A DNA stretch of 64,000 nt from Erythrobacter colymbi (GCF_002155685.1 NZ_MUYK01000002.1:62001-126000); one strand, 5' to 3'. Positions 9,111-17,654 are shown, numbered from the stretch's first letter. Notes: a model not told the origin generated them from the sequence alone. Numbers and translations are program-made.

Positions 9111-10091
9111 TCAGGTTCCCGGCACAAATACTACTTTGCCGACGAGGTCACGCTGCGCCATCGCATCGAAGCCCTCGCGCCAGCGGGAGAGGGGGAGGGT
9201 GCGGTCGATCGCGGGGGTGATCGCGCCTGCCTCTGCCAGCTTCGCGATGGCGCGGTTGATCGCCTGTCCCCGCTCGGGGAAGCGGCGGGCGTATTCTCCT
9301 GCGCGCAGGCCGATGATGCTGAAGCCCTTGATCAGCGGGATGTTGGTCGAGACGTCAGCGATCCGGCCCGAGGTGAAGCCCACGACCACCAGCTTGCCGC
9401 CGAATGCGACGCAGCGGGTCGATTCGTCGAAGACGTCGCCGCCCACGGGATCGAAGACGATGTCGGCGAGCGCGCCGCCGATCAGCTCGGCCACCTGCTC
9501 GCGGAAGCGACCCTCGGCGGTGATGACCGCGTCCGGGCGGGCGAGGGCGGTGATGCGCCCGGCCTTGGCGGGCGAGCCGGTGGTGGCGATCACCCGCGCA
9601 CCGAGCGCTCGCGCAAGGTCGCAGGCGGCAAGGCCCACACCTCCGCTTGCGCCGTGGACCAGCACCCATTGGCCCTCCTGCAAGCCTCCGAGCTCGACGA
9701 GGCCGGTAAAGGCCGTCGAATAGGCCGCGCCCATCGCTGCCGCCGCGGGGAAGTCCATGCCCTGTGGCATCCGCGAGAGCTTGCCCGCTGGCACGCTGGC
9801 ATATTCGGCGAAGGCGCCGGTCTTGTTGCCGCCCATTACCCTGTCACCGGGAGCAAAGCCGCTCGCCGGATCGGCCTCCAGCACCTCGCCTGCAAATTCG
9901 AGCCCGCTGGTGAAGGGCACCTCGGGTTTGAACTGGTATTCCCCTTGCGTCATCAGCAGGTCGGGGAAGTTGAGCGATGCGGCGCGCACCTGCACCAGCA
10001 CCTCGCCAGGCGCGCGCGCGGGGACGGGGAGGTCGGCGAGCGCCACGCCCGACAGGTCGCCCGAGAGGCGCTCTACGAGCAGGCCCTGCAT
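9111..10091 (-). CDS. NADPH:quinone oxidoreductase family (MDR) protein
   Basis: This is a 326-residue medium-chain dehydrogenase/reductase without the structural zinc lobe, as in quinone oxidoreductases. Residues 20-110 form the GroES-like part (VQVRAASLNFPDLLMTQGEY). The Rossmann fold carries the NADPH motif HGASGGVGLAA at about 145. The substrate is unknown; quinones or enoyl-CoA-like compounds are typical. Its start overlaps the stop of the following upstream gene by one base, so it forms a unit with the DOPA-dioxygenase-like gene and gloB. Confidence 0.86.
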   Translation of the reverse strand: MQGLLVERLSGDLSGVALADLPVPARAPGEVLVQVRAASLNFPDLLMTQGEYQFKPEVPFTSGLEFAGEVLEADPASGFAPGDRVMGGNKTGAFAEYASVPAGKLSRMPQGMDFPAAAAMGAAYSTAFTGLVELGGLQEGQWVLVHGASGGVGLAACDLARALGARVIATTGSPAKAGRITALARPDAVITAEGRFREQVAELIGGALADIVFDPVGGDVFDESTRCVAFGGKLVVVGFTSGRIADVSTNIPLIKGFSIIGLRAGEYARRFPERGQAINRAIAKLAEAGAITPAIDRTLPLSRWREGFDAMAQRDLVGKVVFVPGT

Positions 10092-10435
10092 CAGCCGAAG
10101 ATCGTGAGGTCAAGCGGTTCGGACGGGCCGAACCACACGACGTAACTGGTGTGATCGGCGCGGTCGTCGCCCGACAGGCCGTGGGCGAAGATCGTCAGCT
10201 CCCCGCGCTCGTGCAGCGCCCAGAGCGCGAATTCGGCGAAGGTCGCGGGGCTCATCGAAAGCTGGCACGACCCGCGCGGATGGGGGCCGATGGGGGCGAG
10301 GTGGAAGTGTCCGACCGCGATCTTGAAGCGCGTCTGCGCCCGCGCGGCGAAATCCTGCGCGAGGGCGACCTCGCCCGGATCGAAGTAGATATGCGCGTGA
10401 AAGCCCCGGATCGCCGGAGCGTCAGTCGCGGACAT
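10091..10435 (-). CDS. DOPA 4,5-dioxygenase family protein
   Basis: This is a small 114-residue protein matching the DOPA 4,5-dioxygenase-like family. It has the N-terminal FHAHIYFDP motif, then VGHFHLAPIGPHPRGSCQ, which holds several potential iron-ligand histidines. The fungal and bacterial founders open catechol rings of DOPA, but the substrate in this bacterium is unknown. It sits one base from gloB upstream and abuts the oxidoreductase downstream, suggesting one transcript for small-molecule detoxification. Confidence 0.8.
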   Translation of the reverse strand: MSATDAPAIRGFHAHIYFDPGEVALAQDFAARAQTRFKIAVGHFHLAPIGPHPRGSCQLSMSPATFAEFALWALHERGELTIFAHGLSGDDRADHTSYVVWFGPSEPLDLTIFG

Positions 10436-10436
10436 C

Positions 10437-11192
10437 TCAGAAGCTGTCCTTGGCCGCCCGGAGCGCCGCGAAGGTCTCGTGCGGGGCAGCGCCGCCCCAC
10501 TTCGCCATCAGCGCGGGATCGTCGGCGCGCAGGAAGGGGTTGGTGGCAAGCTCGCGTTCGAGGGTGGTCGGCACGGTCCACTCGTCCCGCGCGCGCTTGG
10601 CGGCGATTTCCTCGGCATAGGCGGCAAGGGCTGCGTTATCCGGATCGGCGTGGAGCGCGAAGCGGGCGTTGGACGCAGTGTATTCGTGCGCGCAGTAGAG
10701 CAGGGTTGCGGGCGGCAGCGCCTTGATGCGGCTGAGGCTCGCCCAGAACTGCTTGGGCTCGCCCTCGAACATCCGCCCGCAGCCCAGCGCGAAGACCGAA
10801 TCGCCGACAAAGGCGATGCCGGCCGAGGGCAGGTGGAAAGCGATATGGCCGTTGGTGTGGCCCGAGACGTCGATCACCGCCGCTTCTACCGCGCCCAGCT
10901 GGACCGTGTCGCCATGTGCGACCACGCGGTCGATCGGGAACTTGCCCTCGACCTCGGCGGGGCCGAGGATCGTGCAGCCGCTCGCCTCCTGGATCGCGGC
11001 GTTGCCGCCCGCGTGATCGGGGTGCCAGTGGGTGTTCCAGATCTGCGTGATCCGCCAGCCCTTCAGTTCGGCTTCCAGCAGGTAGGCCTTGGCGTCGGGG
11101 GTGTCGATCGCGACGGTCTCGTGGCTCTCGGTGTCGTGGACGAGATAGCCGTAATTGTCGCTGAGGCAGGGGAACTGGTGAACGTGGATCAT
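10437..11192 (-). CDS. gloB: Hydroxyacylglutathione hydrolase (glyoxalase II)
   Basis: This encodes glyoxalase II, which hydrolyses S-lactoylglutathione to lactate and glutathione in methylglyoxal detoxification. The metallo-beta-lactamase metal motif THWHPDH is present at about residue 55. Further ligands lie in SGHTNGH, in the Asp of VGDSVFALGCGRMFEG and in the His of YCAHEYT. At 251 residues it is full length and includes the GloB-type C-terminal helix region with NPFLR. It is first in the minus-strand unit with the DOPA-dioxygenase-like gene and the oxidoreductase. Confidence 0.94.
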   Translation of the reverse strand: MIHVHQFPCLSDNYGYLVHDTESHETVAIDTPDAKAYLLEAELKGWRITQIWNTHWHPDHAGGNAAIQEASGCTILGPAEVEGKFPIDRVVAHGDTVQLGAVEAAVIDVSGHTNGHIAFHLPSAGIAFVGDSVFALGCGRMFEGEPKQFWASLSRIKALPPATLLYCAHEYTASNARFALHADPDNAALAAYAEEIAAKRARDEWTVPTTLERELATNPFLRADDPALMAKWGGAAPHETFAALRAAKDSF

Positions 11193-11225
11193 GGGGTGAT
11201 CCTACCCCTGCGTTCCCGAATAGAA

Positions 11226-11262
11226 AAGGCCCGCCTGCTCGGGTGAGCAGGCGGGCCTTTCA
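11226..11262 (-). terminator. Rho-independent terminator of rpsA
   Basis: A perfect 15-bp stem, AAGGCCCGCCTGCTC paired with GAGCAGGCGGGCCTT across a 4-base loop, is followed on the minus strand by a TTTTC run. It lies about 45 bases after the rpsA stop and insulates gloB from it. Confidence 0.92.
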
Positions 11263-11307
11263 TGTTGCGTCAGGCGTTCACCGCAGAGCGAACGCCTTGC
11301 GCTATCC

Positions 11308-13014
11308 TTACTCGCTGCCCTTCTTGAGCGCGGCGCCGAGGATGTCGCCGAGCGAAGCGCCCGAGTCCGACGAACCGAACTGTGCGACTGCTTCCTTCTC
11401 TTCGGCGATCTGACGCGCCTTGATCGAGAAGTTCGGCTTCTTCGAACGGTCGAAGCCGATCACCATCGCATCGACCTTGCTGCCGACCTGGAAGCGGTCC
11501 GGACGCTGCTCGTCGCGGTCGCGGCCGAGGTCCGAGCGCTTGATGAAGCCGGTCGCGCCGTCTTCGCCAACCTGCACTTCGAGGCCGCCGTCGCGCACTT
11601 CGAGCACGGTGACGGTGACGGTCTGGTTCTTGCGCAGCGAGCCCGCAGTCGAGGCACCTTCAGCCGAGGGCGCGCCCTTTTCGAGCTGCTTCATGCCGAG
11701 GCTGATGCGCTCCTTCTCGACGTCCACATCGAGCACGACGGCCTTGACCATCTCGCCCTTGCGGTGGAGCGCCAGCGCATCCTCGCCCGAGATGCCCCAG
11801 GCGATGTCCGACATGTGGACCATGCCGTCGACGTCGCCGTCGAGGCCCACGAACAGGCCGAACTCGGTCGCGTTCTTGACTTCGCCTTCGACGACCGAGC
11901 CGACCGGGTGCTTCTCGGCGAACTCGTCCCACGGGTTGCGCTGGGCCTGCTTGAGGCCGAGGCTGATGCGGCGCTTGTCGCTGTCGACTTCGAGCACCAT
12001 CACGTCGACTTCCTGCGAGGTCGAGACGATCTTGCCCGGGTGGACATTCTTCTTGGTCCAGCTCATTTCCGAAACGTGGACGAGGCCTTCGATGCCCGGC
12101 TCGAGCTCGACGAAGGCGCCGTATTCGGTGATGTTGGTCACCTGGCCCGTCAGCTTCATGCCGACCGGGTACTTGGCCGAGACGCCATCCCACGGATCGC
12201 TTTCAAGCTGCTTCATGCCGAGGCTGATGCGCTGCGTTTCGGCATTGATGCGCACGATCTGCACGGTCACGGTGTCGCCGATGGCGATCACTTCGCTCGG
12301 GTGGTTGACGCGCTTGTAGCTCATGTCGGTGACATGCAGCAGGCCGTCAATGCCGCCGAGGTCGACGAACGCACCGTAATCGGTGATGTTCTTGACCACG
12401 CCGTCGATGATCTGGCCTTCGACCAGGTCATTGATGAGCTCGCTGCGCTGTTCGGCGCGGGTTTCCTCGAGCACCGCACGACGCGAGACGACGATATTGC
12501 CGCGGCGACGGTCCATCTTGAGGATCTGGAAGGGCTGCGGCACGTCCATCAGCGGGGTCACGTCGCGCACGGGGCGGATGTCGACCTGCGAGCCGGGGAG
12601 GAACGCCACGGCGCCGTCGAGGTCGACGGTGAAGCCGCCCTTGACGCGGCCGAAGATGCGGCCTTCGACACGCTTGCCTTCGCCGAATTCGCTTTCCAGC
12701 TTGTCCCATGCGGCTTCGCGGCGGGCGCGGTCACGCGAGAGCATGGCTTCGCCATCGGCGTTCTCGACGCGGTCGACGAAGACCTCGACTTCGCCGCCGA
12801 CGGTCAGGCCGTGGTCGTCCTCGCCACGCGAGAATTCCTTGAGGGAGATACGGCCTTCGCTCTTGAGGCCGACGTCGATCACGGCAAAGCCGTTCTCGAT
12901 CGCGGTGACGGTGCCCTTGACGACGCGGCCTTCGAAGCCTTCATCGCCGGCGCCGCCGAGCTGTTCGTTGAGGAGCGCTTCAAAATCGGCGCGGGTGGGC
13001 ATTTGCGTTGCCAT
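11308..13014 (-). CDS. rpsA: 30S ribosomal protein S1
   Basis: This encodes ribosomal protein S1, which binds mRNA and helps start translation. At 568 residues it contains six S1 (OB-fold) repeats. The four central ones share the pattern G-x-V-x-x-I-T/x-E/D-Y-G-A-F-V-x-L and end in RISLGMKQ or RISLGLKQ. The fifth and sixth are more divergent. The C-terminus is short and serine/glycine-rich (SDSGASLGDILGAALKKGSE). It lies 215 bp from cmk on the same strand, the usual cmk-rpsA order. That gap may hold its own promoter, and I see no recognisable leader element in it. Confidence 0.97.
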   Translation of the reverse strand: MATQMPTRADFEALLNEQLGGAGDEGFEGRVVKGTVTAIENGFAVIDVGLKSEGRISLKEFSRGEDDHGLTVGGEVEVFVDRVENADGEAMLSRDRARREAAWDKLESEFGEGKRVEGRIFGRVKGGFTVDLDGAVAFLPGSQVDIRPVRDVTPLMDVPQPFQILKMDRRRGNIVVSRRAVLEETRAEQRSELINDLVEGQIIDGVVKNITDYGAFVDLGGIDGLLHVTDMSYKRVNHPSEVIAIGDTVTVQIVRINAETQRISLGMKQLESDPWDGVSAKYPVGMKLTGQVTNITEYGAFVELEPGIEGLVHVSEMSWTKKNVHPGKIVSTSQEVDVMVLEVDSDKRRISLGLKQAQRNPWDEFAEKHPVGSVVEGEVKNATEFGLFVGLDGDVDGMVHMSDIAWGISGEDALALHRKGEMVKAVVLDVDVEKERISLGMKQLEKGAPSAEGASTAGSLRKNQTVTVTVLEVRDGGLEVQVGEDGATGFIKRSDLGRDRDEQRPDRFQVGSKVDAMVIGFDRSKKPNFSIKARQIAEEKEAVAQFGSSDSGASLGDILGAALKKGSE

Positions 13015-13229
13015 AATGACGTAACGTCCTGTTTCGTTGTGCTACCGGCCACCGGTTTTTCCGGGGTCTTTCTCCGCTTCCCAGGCACCATTGCCGGGGC
13101 TGGCGGGGCAAGAGGCAGACTTCCGCGCGCAGCCCCATGCTGTCGCGCAGGTTCCTTCAACCGCAGTGGATGTCGAGAACGGACGCGCGCCTAGGCGAGG
13201 AACGCGCAAAAGGCAAGGAAATTGCGGCC

Positions 13230-13850
13230 TCAGCCCGCCCGCGCGATGACCGCCGCGATGGCCGCCGCGATGGCCTCGTCGCGGCCCATTGCCGTGTTGT
13301 CGAGCACCACGGCATCGGCGGCGGCAACGAGCGGTGCGTCCTTGCGGCCCGTGTCGCGCGCGTCGCGGGCGGCGATGTCAGCCTCGATCGCGGCGAGTTC
13401 GACATCGATCCCGCGCCCGGTCATCTCGAGCCAGCGTCGCCGGGCGCGTTCGGCGGGGCTGGCGGTGACGAACAGCTTCACCTCGGCCTCTGGCGCGATC
13501 ACCGTGCCGATATCGCGCCCGTCGAGCACTGCGCCGCCTTCCTGCAGGGCAAAGGCGCGCTGGCGCTGATAGAGCGCGTGGCGCACGGCGGGGTGCACCG
13601 AGACGCGGCTCGCATAGCCACCGACCTCTTCGGAGCGCAGGATCTCGTCATCCAGCAGGCTCACGGGGAAATCGCAGGCGGCCGCGGCGGCATGGGGATC
13701 GTCGGGGTTGCTGCCTGCCAGCTGCACTTGCCGGCCGACAGCGCGGTAGAGCAGCCCGGTGTCGAGATGCGGCAGGCCGAAATGCGCGGCGAGTGCCTTG
13801 GCGATGGTGCCCTTGCCCGATGCGGTCGGGCCGTCGACGGCGATGATCAT
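13230..13850 (-). CDS. cmk: (d)CMP kinase
   Basis: This encodes cytidylate kinase, which phosphorylates CMP and dCMP using ATP. The P-loop GPTASGKGT is at residue 7. The CMP-binding segment contains YRAVG, and the conserved LDGRDIGTVIAPEAEVKLFVTA is present in parts (GRDIGTV). At 206 residues it is slightly short but complete. Its ATG overlaps the stop of the preceding hydrolase gene by four bases, so it is part of the aroA chain. Confidence 0.95.
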   Translation of the reverse strand: MIIAVDGPTASGKGTIAKALAAHFGLPHLDTGLLYRAVGRQVQLAGSNPDDPHAAAAACDFPVSLLDDEILRSEEVGGYASRVSVHPAVRHALYQRQRAFALQEGGAVLDGRDIGTVIAPEAEVKLFVTASPAERARRRWLEMTGRGIDVELAAIEADIAARDARDTGRKDAPLVAAADAVVLDNTAMGRDEAIAAAIAAVIARAG

Positions 13851-14866
13851 TTGCCCTCGCGTCCTTGCGCGTCCTTGCGCGCCATCCAGTCGCGGAAGAT
13901 CGCCTCGGCGACCTCGGGGCGCTCGGTGATGTAGGCGTGGCTGCCGCCGGGGACCACCGCCAACTCCGCGCCGGGGGTGAGCGCGAGGAAATCCTGCACC
14001 GTGTCGAGCCGCGCCTCGTCATATTGGCCGACCACGAACATCACCCGCTTGCCATCGACCCGCGCGAGCAGGCCCGAAACATCGTAGCCCGCCAGCGAGC
14101 CCGAGGCGCGGAATTCGGTCGGGCCCCACATCGCGTTGTAGAGCGTGGCGTTGAACCCCTTGCCGCCGTAGCGCTGGCGATAGGCGAGCATGACGGGTGT
14201 GGGGGCAGGGCGATCGGGGCGGCCGTTATAGGCGGCGTAGAAGGCGGCGGTGGCAGGCTCGCACACGTTCGCGGCGGGCGGGGTTGGCCCCTCGCAGGCG
14301 CGGATCGTGGCGGCGACATCATCGGGCAGGTCGCGGATCAGCAGGTTGGTGCCGGTGATCCAGTGCGAGGTCGAAAGGAAGGTGCCGCTCAGCACAGCGG
14401 AGGCGGTGTGCTCGGGATATGCGGCGGCATATTCCAATGCCAGGGCCGAGCCCCACGAATGCCCGATCACGTGCCAGCGCTCGACCCCCCCCAGCGCCTT
14501 GCGGATCGCCTCGAGCTCGGCGACGAAGCGCTCGGGGCGCCAGTTGGCCGCGTTCTCCGGATGGTCGGACATCCCGCTGTCGAGCTGGTCGTAGAGGATC
14601 ACGGGGCGCGTGTCGGCAAGGCTCAGCAGGCTGCCGAAGTTCACATGCGTGCCCCCGGGGCCGCCGTGGATGAAGATCACCGGCGTCTCGCCCTCGCCGA
14701 TCACGCCGTTGACCCGCACCCACACCTTGCCGCCCTCGACCGGCACGCGGTGCTCCGAGGTCGCGACCGACCAGTCGGCGGCGGGATCGGTGGGGAGGGC
14801 GGTCTGCGCGGACGCCGTGACCGCGAGTAGTGCCAGTGCGGCGACTAGGAGTGGCTTCACAATCAT
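13847..14866 (-). CDS. Secreted alpha/beta hydrolase, proline iminopeptidase-like (S33)
   Basis: This is a 339-residue exported hydrolase. A signal peptide is evident (MIVKPLLVAALALLAVTASAQ). The oxyanion region is HGGPGG, and the nucleophile elbow is GHSWGSALA. The Asp and His candidates are in VGQYDEARLD and GGSHAYI. These match the proline iminopeptidase/S33 branch; the true substrate is not known. The ATG at 14866 is chosen over a longer frame because of the signal peptide and the GGGAG site before it. It overlaps the genes on both sides by four bases. Confidence 0.85.
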   Translation of the reverse strand: MIVKPLLVAALALLAVTASAQTALPTDPAADWSVATSEHRVPVEGGKVWVRVNGVIGEGETPVIFIHGGPGGTHVNFGSLLSLADTRPVILYDQLDSGMSDHPENAANWRPERFVAELEAIRKALGGVERWHVIGHSWGSALALEYAAAYPEHTASAVLSGTFLSTSHWITGTNLLIRDLPDDVAATIRACEGPTPPAANVCEPATAAFYAAYNGRPDRPAPTPVMLAYRQRYGGKGFNATLYNAMWGPTEFRASGSLAGYDVSGLLARVDGKRVMFVVGQYDEARLDTVQDFLALTPGAELAVVPGGSHAYITERPEVAEAIFRDWMARKDAQGREGK

Positions 14867-15132
14867 GGCTGTTCTCCCTCGTCGGCGCGGCTCCGCCACG
14901 CGCGCACCAGTCCGACAATAGCGATGGAGGCCCAGAAGAACTCCAGCACCAGGCTCGCCCAGTTGGTGTGGTAGATGAGGCTGACCGTCAACAGCGCCGC
15001 GCCCAGGAGATTGGTGCCGTGGAGCAGGAAGGGATTGGTCGTCTTGGCGAGCGTCAGATAGGCATAGGCGCCGATGATGCAGGCTGTGCCGCAGAGGCCG
15101 ACGATGCTCGGCCAGTCGAGCGGGGTGTTCAT
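14863..15132 (-). CDS. Small membrane protein, CBU_0592-like
   Basis: This is an 89-residue protein with three predicted membrane helices (IVGLCGTACIIGAYAYLTL, LLGAALLTVSLIYH and LEFFWASIAIVGLVRAW). The pattern GLxGxxxIxGAYxxL plus a tyrosine/asparagine-rich middle fits the CBU_0592 family of small membrane proteins with unknown function. It overlaps both neighbours by four bases within the aroA-cmk chain, so it is made with them. Confidence 0.75.
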   Translation of the reverse strand: MNTPLDWPSIVGLCGTACIIGAYAYLTLAKTTNPFLLHGTNLLGAALLTVSLIYHTNWASLVLEFFWASIAIVGLVRAWRSRADEGEQP

Positions 15133-15356
15133 TCCTTGCCCCTTTCACGCCGCCGTTCAGCGCAGGCCTTCCGGCCCTCCTCGGGTGCCCAGTCCCAGCG
15201 CAGCCACAGAAGGTATCCGAATACCAGTGCGATCAGCGGCGTGAAGAATAGCAACTCCAGCCGGATCGGCTTGCCATGAACAAGGTGGTTGAAGATCGCC
15301 CCACCCGTGGCGAAGATCCCGATGCCAAGGCTGTAGAGCGCGACCTTTTCTTTCAC
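15129..15356 (-). CDS. Small two-helix membrane protein, unknown
   Basis: This is a short 75-residue gene starting at a GTG that overlaps the aroA stop by four bases (GTGA). It has two likely membrane helices, YSLGIGIFATGGAIFNHLV and LLFFTPLIALVFGYLLWL, and a basic, arginine-rich tail. I do not recognise a family. The tight overlaps on both sides and the consistent hydrophobic pattern support it as real. Longer frames that read through it lack any domain sense. Confidence 0.7.
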   Translation of the reverse strand: MKEKVALYSLGIGIFATGGAIFNHLVHGKPIRLELLFFTPLIALVFGYLLWLRWDWAPEEGRKACAERRRERGKE

Positions 15357-16669
15357 GCAGCCGCCTCGTCCAGCAGTCCCATGAAGGTCGGGAAGCTGGT
15401 GTTGATCGGCGCGATGTCGTCGACCTCGACGCCGCCTTCGCTGACGAGGCCCGCGACTGCCATGCTCATGGCAATGCGGTGATCGAGCAGCGATTTGACG
15501 CGGCCGTTGGCGGTGCCACGCAGCGGATCGCCGCCGGTGCCGTGGATGGTGAGGCCGTCCTCGTGCTCCTCGACCCGCGCGCCTGCGGCAGTGAGCGCGG
15601 CGGCCATCGCGGCCAGGCGGTCGCTTTCCTTGACGCGCAGTTCCTCGAGCCCGGTGGTGCGGGTGGTGCCCGAAGCGAGCGCGGCGGCGACGAACAGCAC
15701 GGGGAATTCGTCGATCATCGAAGGCGCGATCGCAGGATCGACATCGATGCCGGTCAGCAGCGCGTGGCGCACGCGCAGGTCGGCGACCGGCTCGCCGCCG
15801 ACTTCGCGGGCATCCACCTCCTCGATATCCGCGCCCATCTGGCGCAGCACATGGAGAAGCCCCGCGCGGGTCGGGTTGAGGCCGACGTTGAGGATCGTGA
15901 GGTCGCTGCCCGGCACGATGCTCGCCGCCACCATGAAGAAAGCGGCCGACGAGGGATCGCCCGGCACCACCACGTCCATCGGGTGCAATTCCGCCTCGCC
16001 GTGGATCGCGATCACGGTCTCCCCGTTCTCCTCGCCCACTTCGAGCTTCGCGCCGAAGCCGGTCAGCATCCGCTCGGTATGGTCGCGGGTGGGAACGGGC
16101 TCGATCACGCGGGTGATGCCGGGGGTGTTGAGGCCTGCCAGCAGGATGGCGCTCTTCACCTGCGCGCTCGCCACCGGGAGACGGTAGGTGATCGGCACGG
16201 CAGGGTTCGCCCCGCGCAGCATCAGCGGGAGGGTGCCGCCGGCCGAAGCCTCGATCGAAGCGCCCATCTGCGAGAGCGGCACGATCACGCGGTTCATCGG
16301 GCGGCCGGAAAGGCTCGCATCGCCGGTGAAGGTCGCGCTGATCGCATGGCCCGCGACCAGCCCCATCAGCAGTCGGGTGGAGGTGCCCGAATTGCCCATG
16401 TCGAGCGCCTCGCGCGGCTCCAGCAGACTGCCGACCCCGACGCCGTCGACCACCCAGCTGCCATTGCCATCGCGCGCGATCTGCGCGCCGAACTGGCGCA
16501 TTGCCGCCGCCGTCGCCAGCACGTCCTCGCCTTCCAGCAGTCCGGTGATGCGGCTGCGGCCGACCGCGAGGCCGGCAAACATCAGCGAGCGGTGGCTGAT
16601 CGACTTGTCGCCGGGCACGCGGATCGTGCCGCGCAAGGGGCCTCGGGCTGCGAAGGTATGGCTGCTCAT
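15353..16669 (-). CDS. aroA: 3-phosphoshikimate 1-carboxyvinyltransferase (EPSP synthase)
   Basis: This encodes EPSP synthase of the shikimate pathway, which joins PEP to shikimate-3-phosphate. It has 438 residues. Motifs seen are PGDKSISHR, GNSGTSTRLLMG, SAQVK, RDHTE, LNPTR, the catalytic-region IDEFPVL and LRVKESDR. The RxHxE, GDKx, SAQxK and NxTR set matches the class II EPSP synthases. The ATG at 16669 begins MSSHTFAARGPLRG; the longer frame adds 49 unlikely residues. It is first in a minus-strand chain reaching cmk. Confidence 0.95.
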   Translation of the reverse strand: MSSHTFAARGPLRGTIRVPGDKSISHRSLMFAGLAVGRSRITGLLEGEDVLATAAAMRQFGAQIARDGNGSWVVDGVGVGSLLEPREALDMGNSGTSTRLLMGLVAGHAISATFTGDASLSGRPMNRVIVPLSQMGASIEASAGGTLPLMLRGANPAVPITYRLPVASAQVKSAILLAGLNTPGITRVIEPVPTRDHTERMLTGFGAKLEVGEENGETVIAIHGEAELHPMDVVVPGDPSSAAFFMVAASIVPGSDLTILNVGLNPTRAGLLHVLRQMGADIEEVDAREVGGEPVADLRVRHALLTGIDVDPAIAPSMIDEFPVLFVAAALASGTTRTTGLEELRVKESDRLAAMAAALTAAGARVEEHEDGLTIHGTGGDPLRGTANGRVKSLLDHRIAMSMAVAGLVSEGGVEVDDIAPINTSFPTFMGLLDEAAA

Positions 16670-16843
16670 AAGGCGGCGGTCTTTGACAGCGCCCCGCGCT
16701 TCTGGCAAGGCGCGCCGCGCATCGGGCCGGACCCCTTGAATAGAGGCTTGCCGGAACCCACAATTCTCGTTCAATCCCGCGCATTGGCCTATGCGCATCG
16801 CCCGCCTCGTCACCAACGCGGCCGGCCAGTTTGAGGAATAGAC

Positions 16844-17188
16844 ATGGCAAAGCCCGAATGGGGTACCAAGCGTACCTGCCCCAAGTGCGGTGAACGCTTC
16901 TACGATCTCGGCAAGGAAGATCCGGTGAGCTGCATCGAATGCGGCGAGACCTGGACGCCCGAGCCGGTGCTCAAGTCCAAGCAGCCGATTCCCTTCGAGG
17001 AAGTCGAGAAGAAGGTCGATGCCGACGCTGACGCGGATCTGGGCGGCGACGATGATCTGGGCGATCTCGAAGACATCGAGGACATCGACGAGGACGGCGA
17101 TTCGCCCGACAACGACGTCGACCTCGGTGGCGACGACGATCTCGGCGTTGCCACCGGCACCGGTGACGACGACGACGACGAAAGCTGA
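16844..17188 (+). CDS. FYDLN-domain acidic protein (TIGR02300-like)
   Basis: This is a 114-residue protein with an N-terminal zinc-ribbon-like part (CPKCGERFYDLGKEDPVSC then ECG, two CxxC pairs) and a very acidic C-terminal half dominated by Asp, Glu and Gly. This is the alphaproteobacterial FYDLN acid family, whose function is unknown. It is divergent from aroA, a common arrangement. Its single-gene unit ends in a strong hairpin. Confidence 0.88.
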   Translation: MAKPEWGTKRTCPKCGERFYDLGKEDPVSCIECGETWTPEPVLKSKQPIPFEEVEKKVDADADADLGGDDDLGDLEDIEDIDEDGDSPDNDVDLGGDDDLGVATGTGDDDDDES

Positions 17189-17190
17189 TT

Positions 17191-17309
17191 GATTGCGGGG
17201 CCGCCTCCGCGGCCCCGTCCTCGGTGCGTTCTTGTTGCCCTACCGCTTCGCTGCTTGAGGGCGACTGGACCTGCGGCTCGCGCGCTTGCGCTCGCGGCCG
17301 CTGCGCGAC
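17191..17309 (+). repeat. Gene-3'-flank repeat, copy 2 (copy 1 at 6031-6131)
   Basis: GATTGCG, a GC hairpin, TCCTCGGTGC, a spacer, then ACCTGCGGCTCGCGC and TGCGCTCGCGG followed by a GCGAC end: the same parts in the same order as at 6031-6131. The spacer differs. The 17189-17446 stretch holds no gene that I can support. Confidence 0.6.
17196..17217 (+). terminator. Hairpin after the FYDLN-domain gene
   Basis: A 9-bp stem CGGGGCCGC/GCGGCCCCG with a 4-base loop lies eight bases after the stop. There is no long T-run. It forms the first part of the repeat copy described at 17191-17309. Confidence 0.65.
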
Positions 17310-17446
17310 TGGACTGGCACTCCAGGCTCGAAGTCGGGATATTTGATCCGGTTCTTCAATTTACGCTTGCCAAGGGATAGCGGCCCTACTAATGGCCGCC
17401 TCCCGCAGGCAGGGCACCACGCTCTGCCTTGCATGATGACTGGCTC

Positions 17447-17522
17447 GGGGCCTTAGCTCAGCTGGGAGAGCGCAACACTGGCAGTGTTGAGGTCAGCGGT
17501 TCGATCCCGCTAGGCTCCACCA
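17447..17522 (+). tRNA. tRNA-Ala (anticodon GGC)
   Basis: This folds as a full cloverleaf. The acceptor stem is GGGGCCT/AGGCTCC with one G-T pair. The D arm is GCTC/GAGC and the anticodon stem CAACA/TGTTG with loop CTGGCAG, so the anticodon is GGC. The T arm is AGCGG/CCGCT with loop TTCGATC. The CCA end is encoded. GGC reads alanine GCC and GCU codons. Confidence 0.96.
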
Positions 17523-17654
17523 GTCATCCTGATCAAAGTCGAAAAAGCCGATCCCCAAGGGGACGTTTTTCGCAACGCTGGCCGACGAGGTTTCGTCCGC
17601 CGGCGTTTTTCGCATTTTCCGGGCGTTTCGGCTCCCGGCAGGAGACGCAAGGCA

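Noticed and set aside
11308..13014. Internal repeats in rpsA as a possible tandem or CRISPR-like array
   Set aside because: They are the diverged S1 protein domains, about 260 bp each, not short identical repeats. No CRISPR array was seen anywhere.
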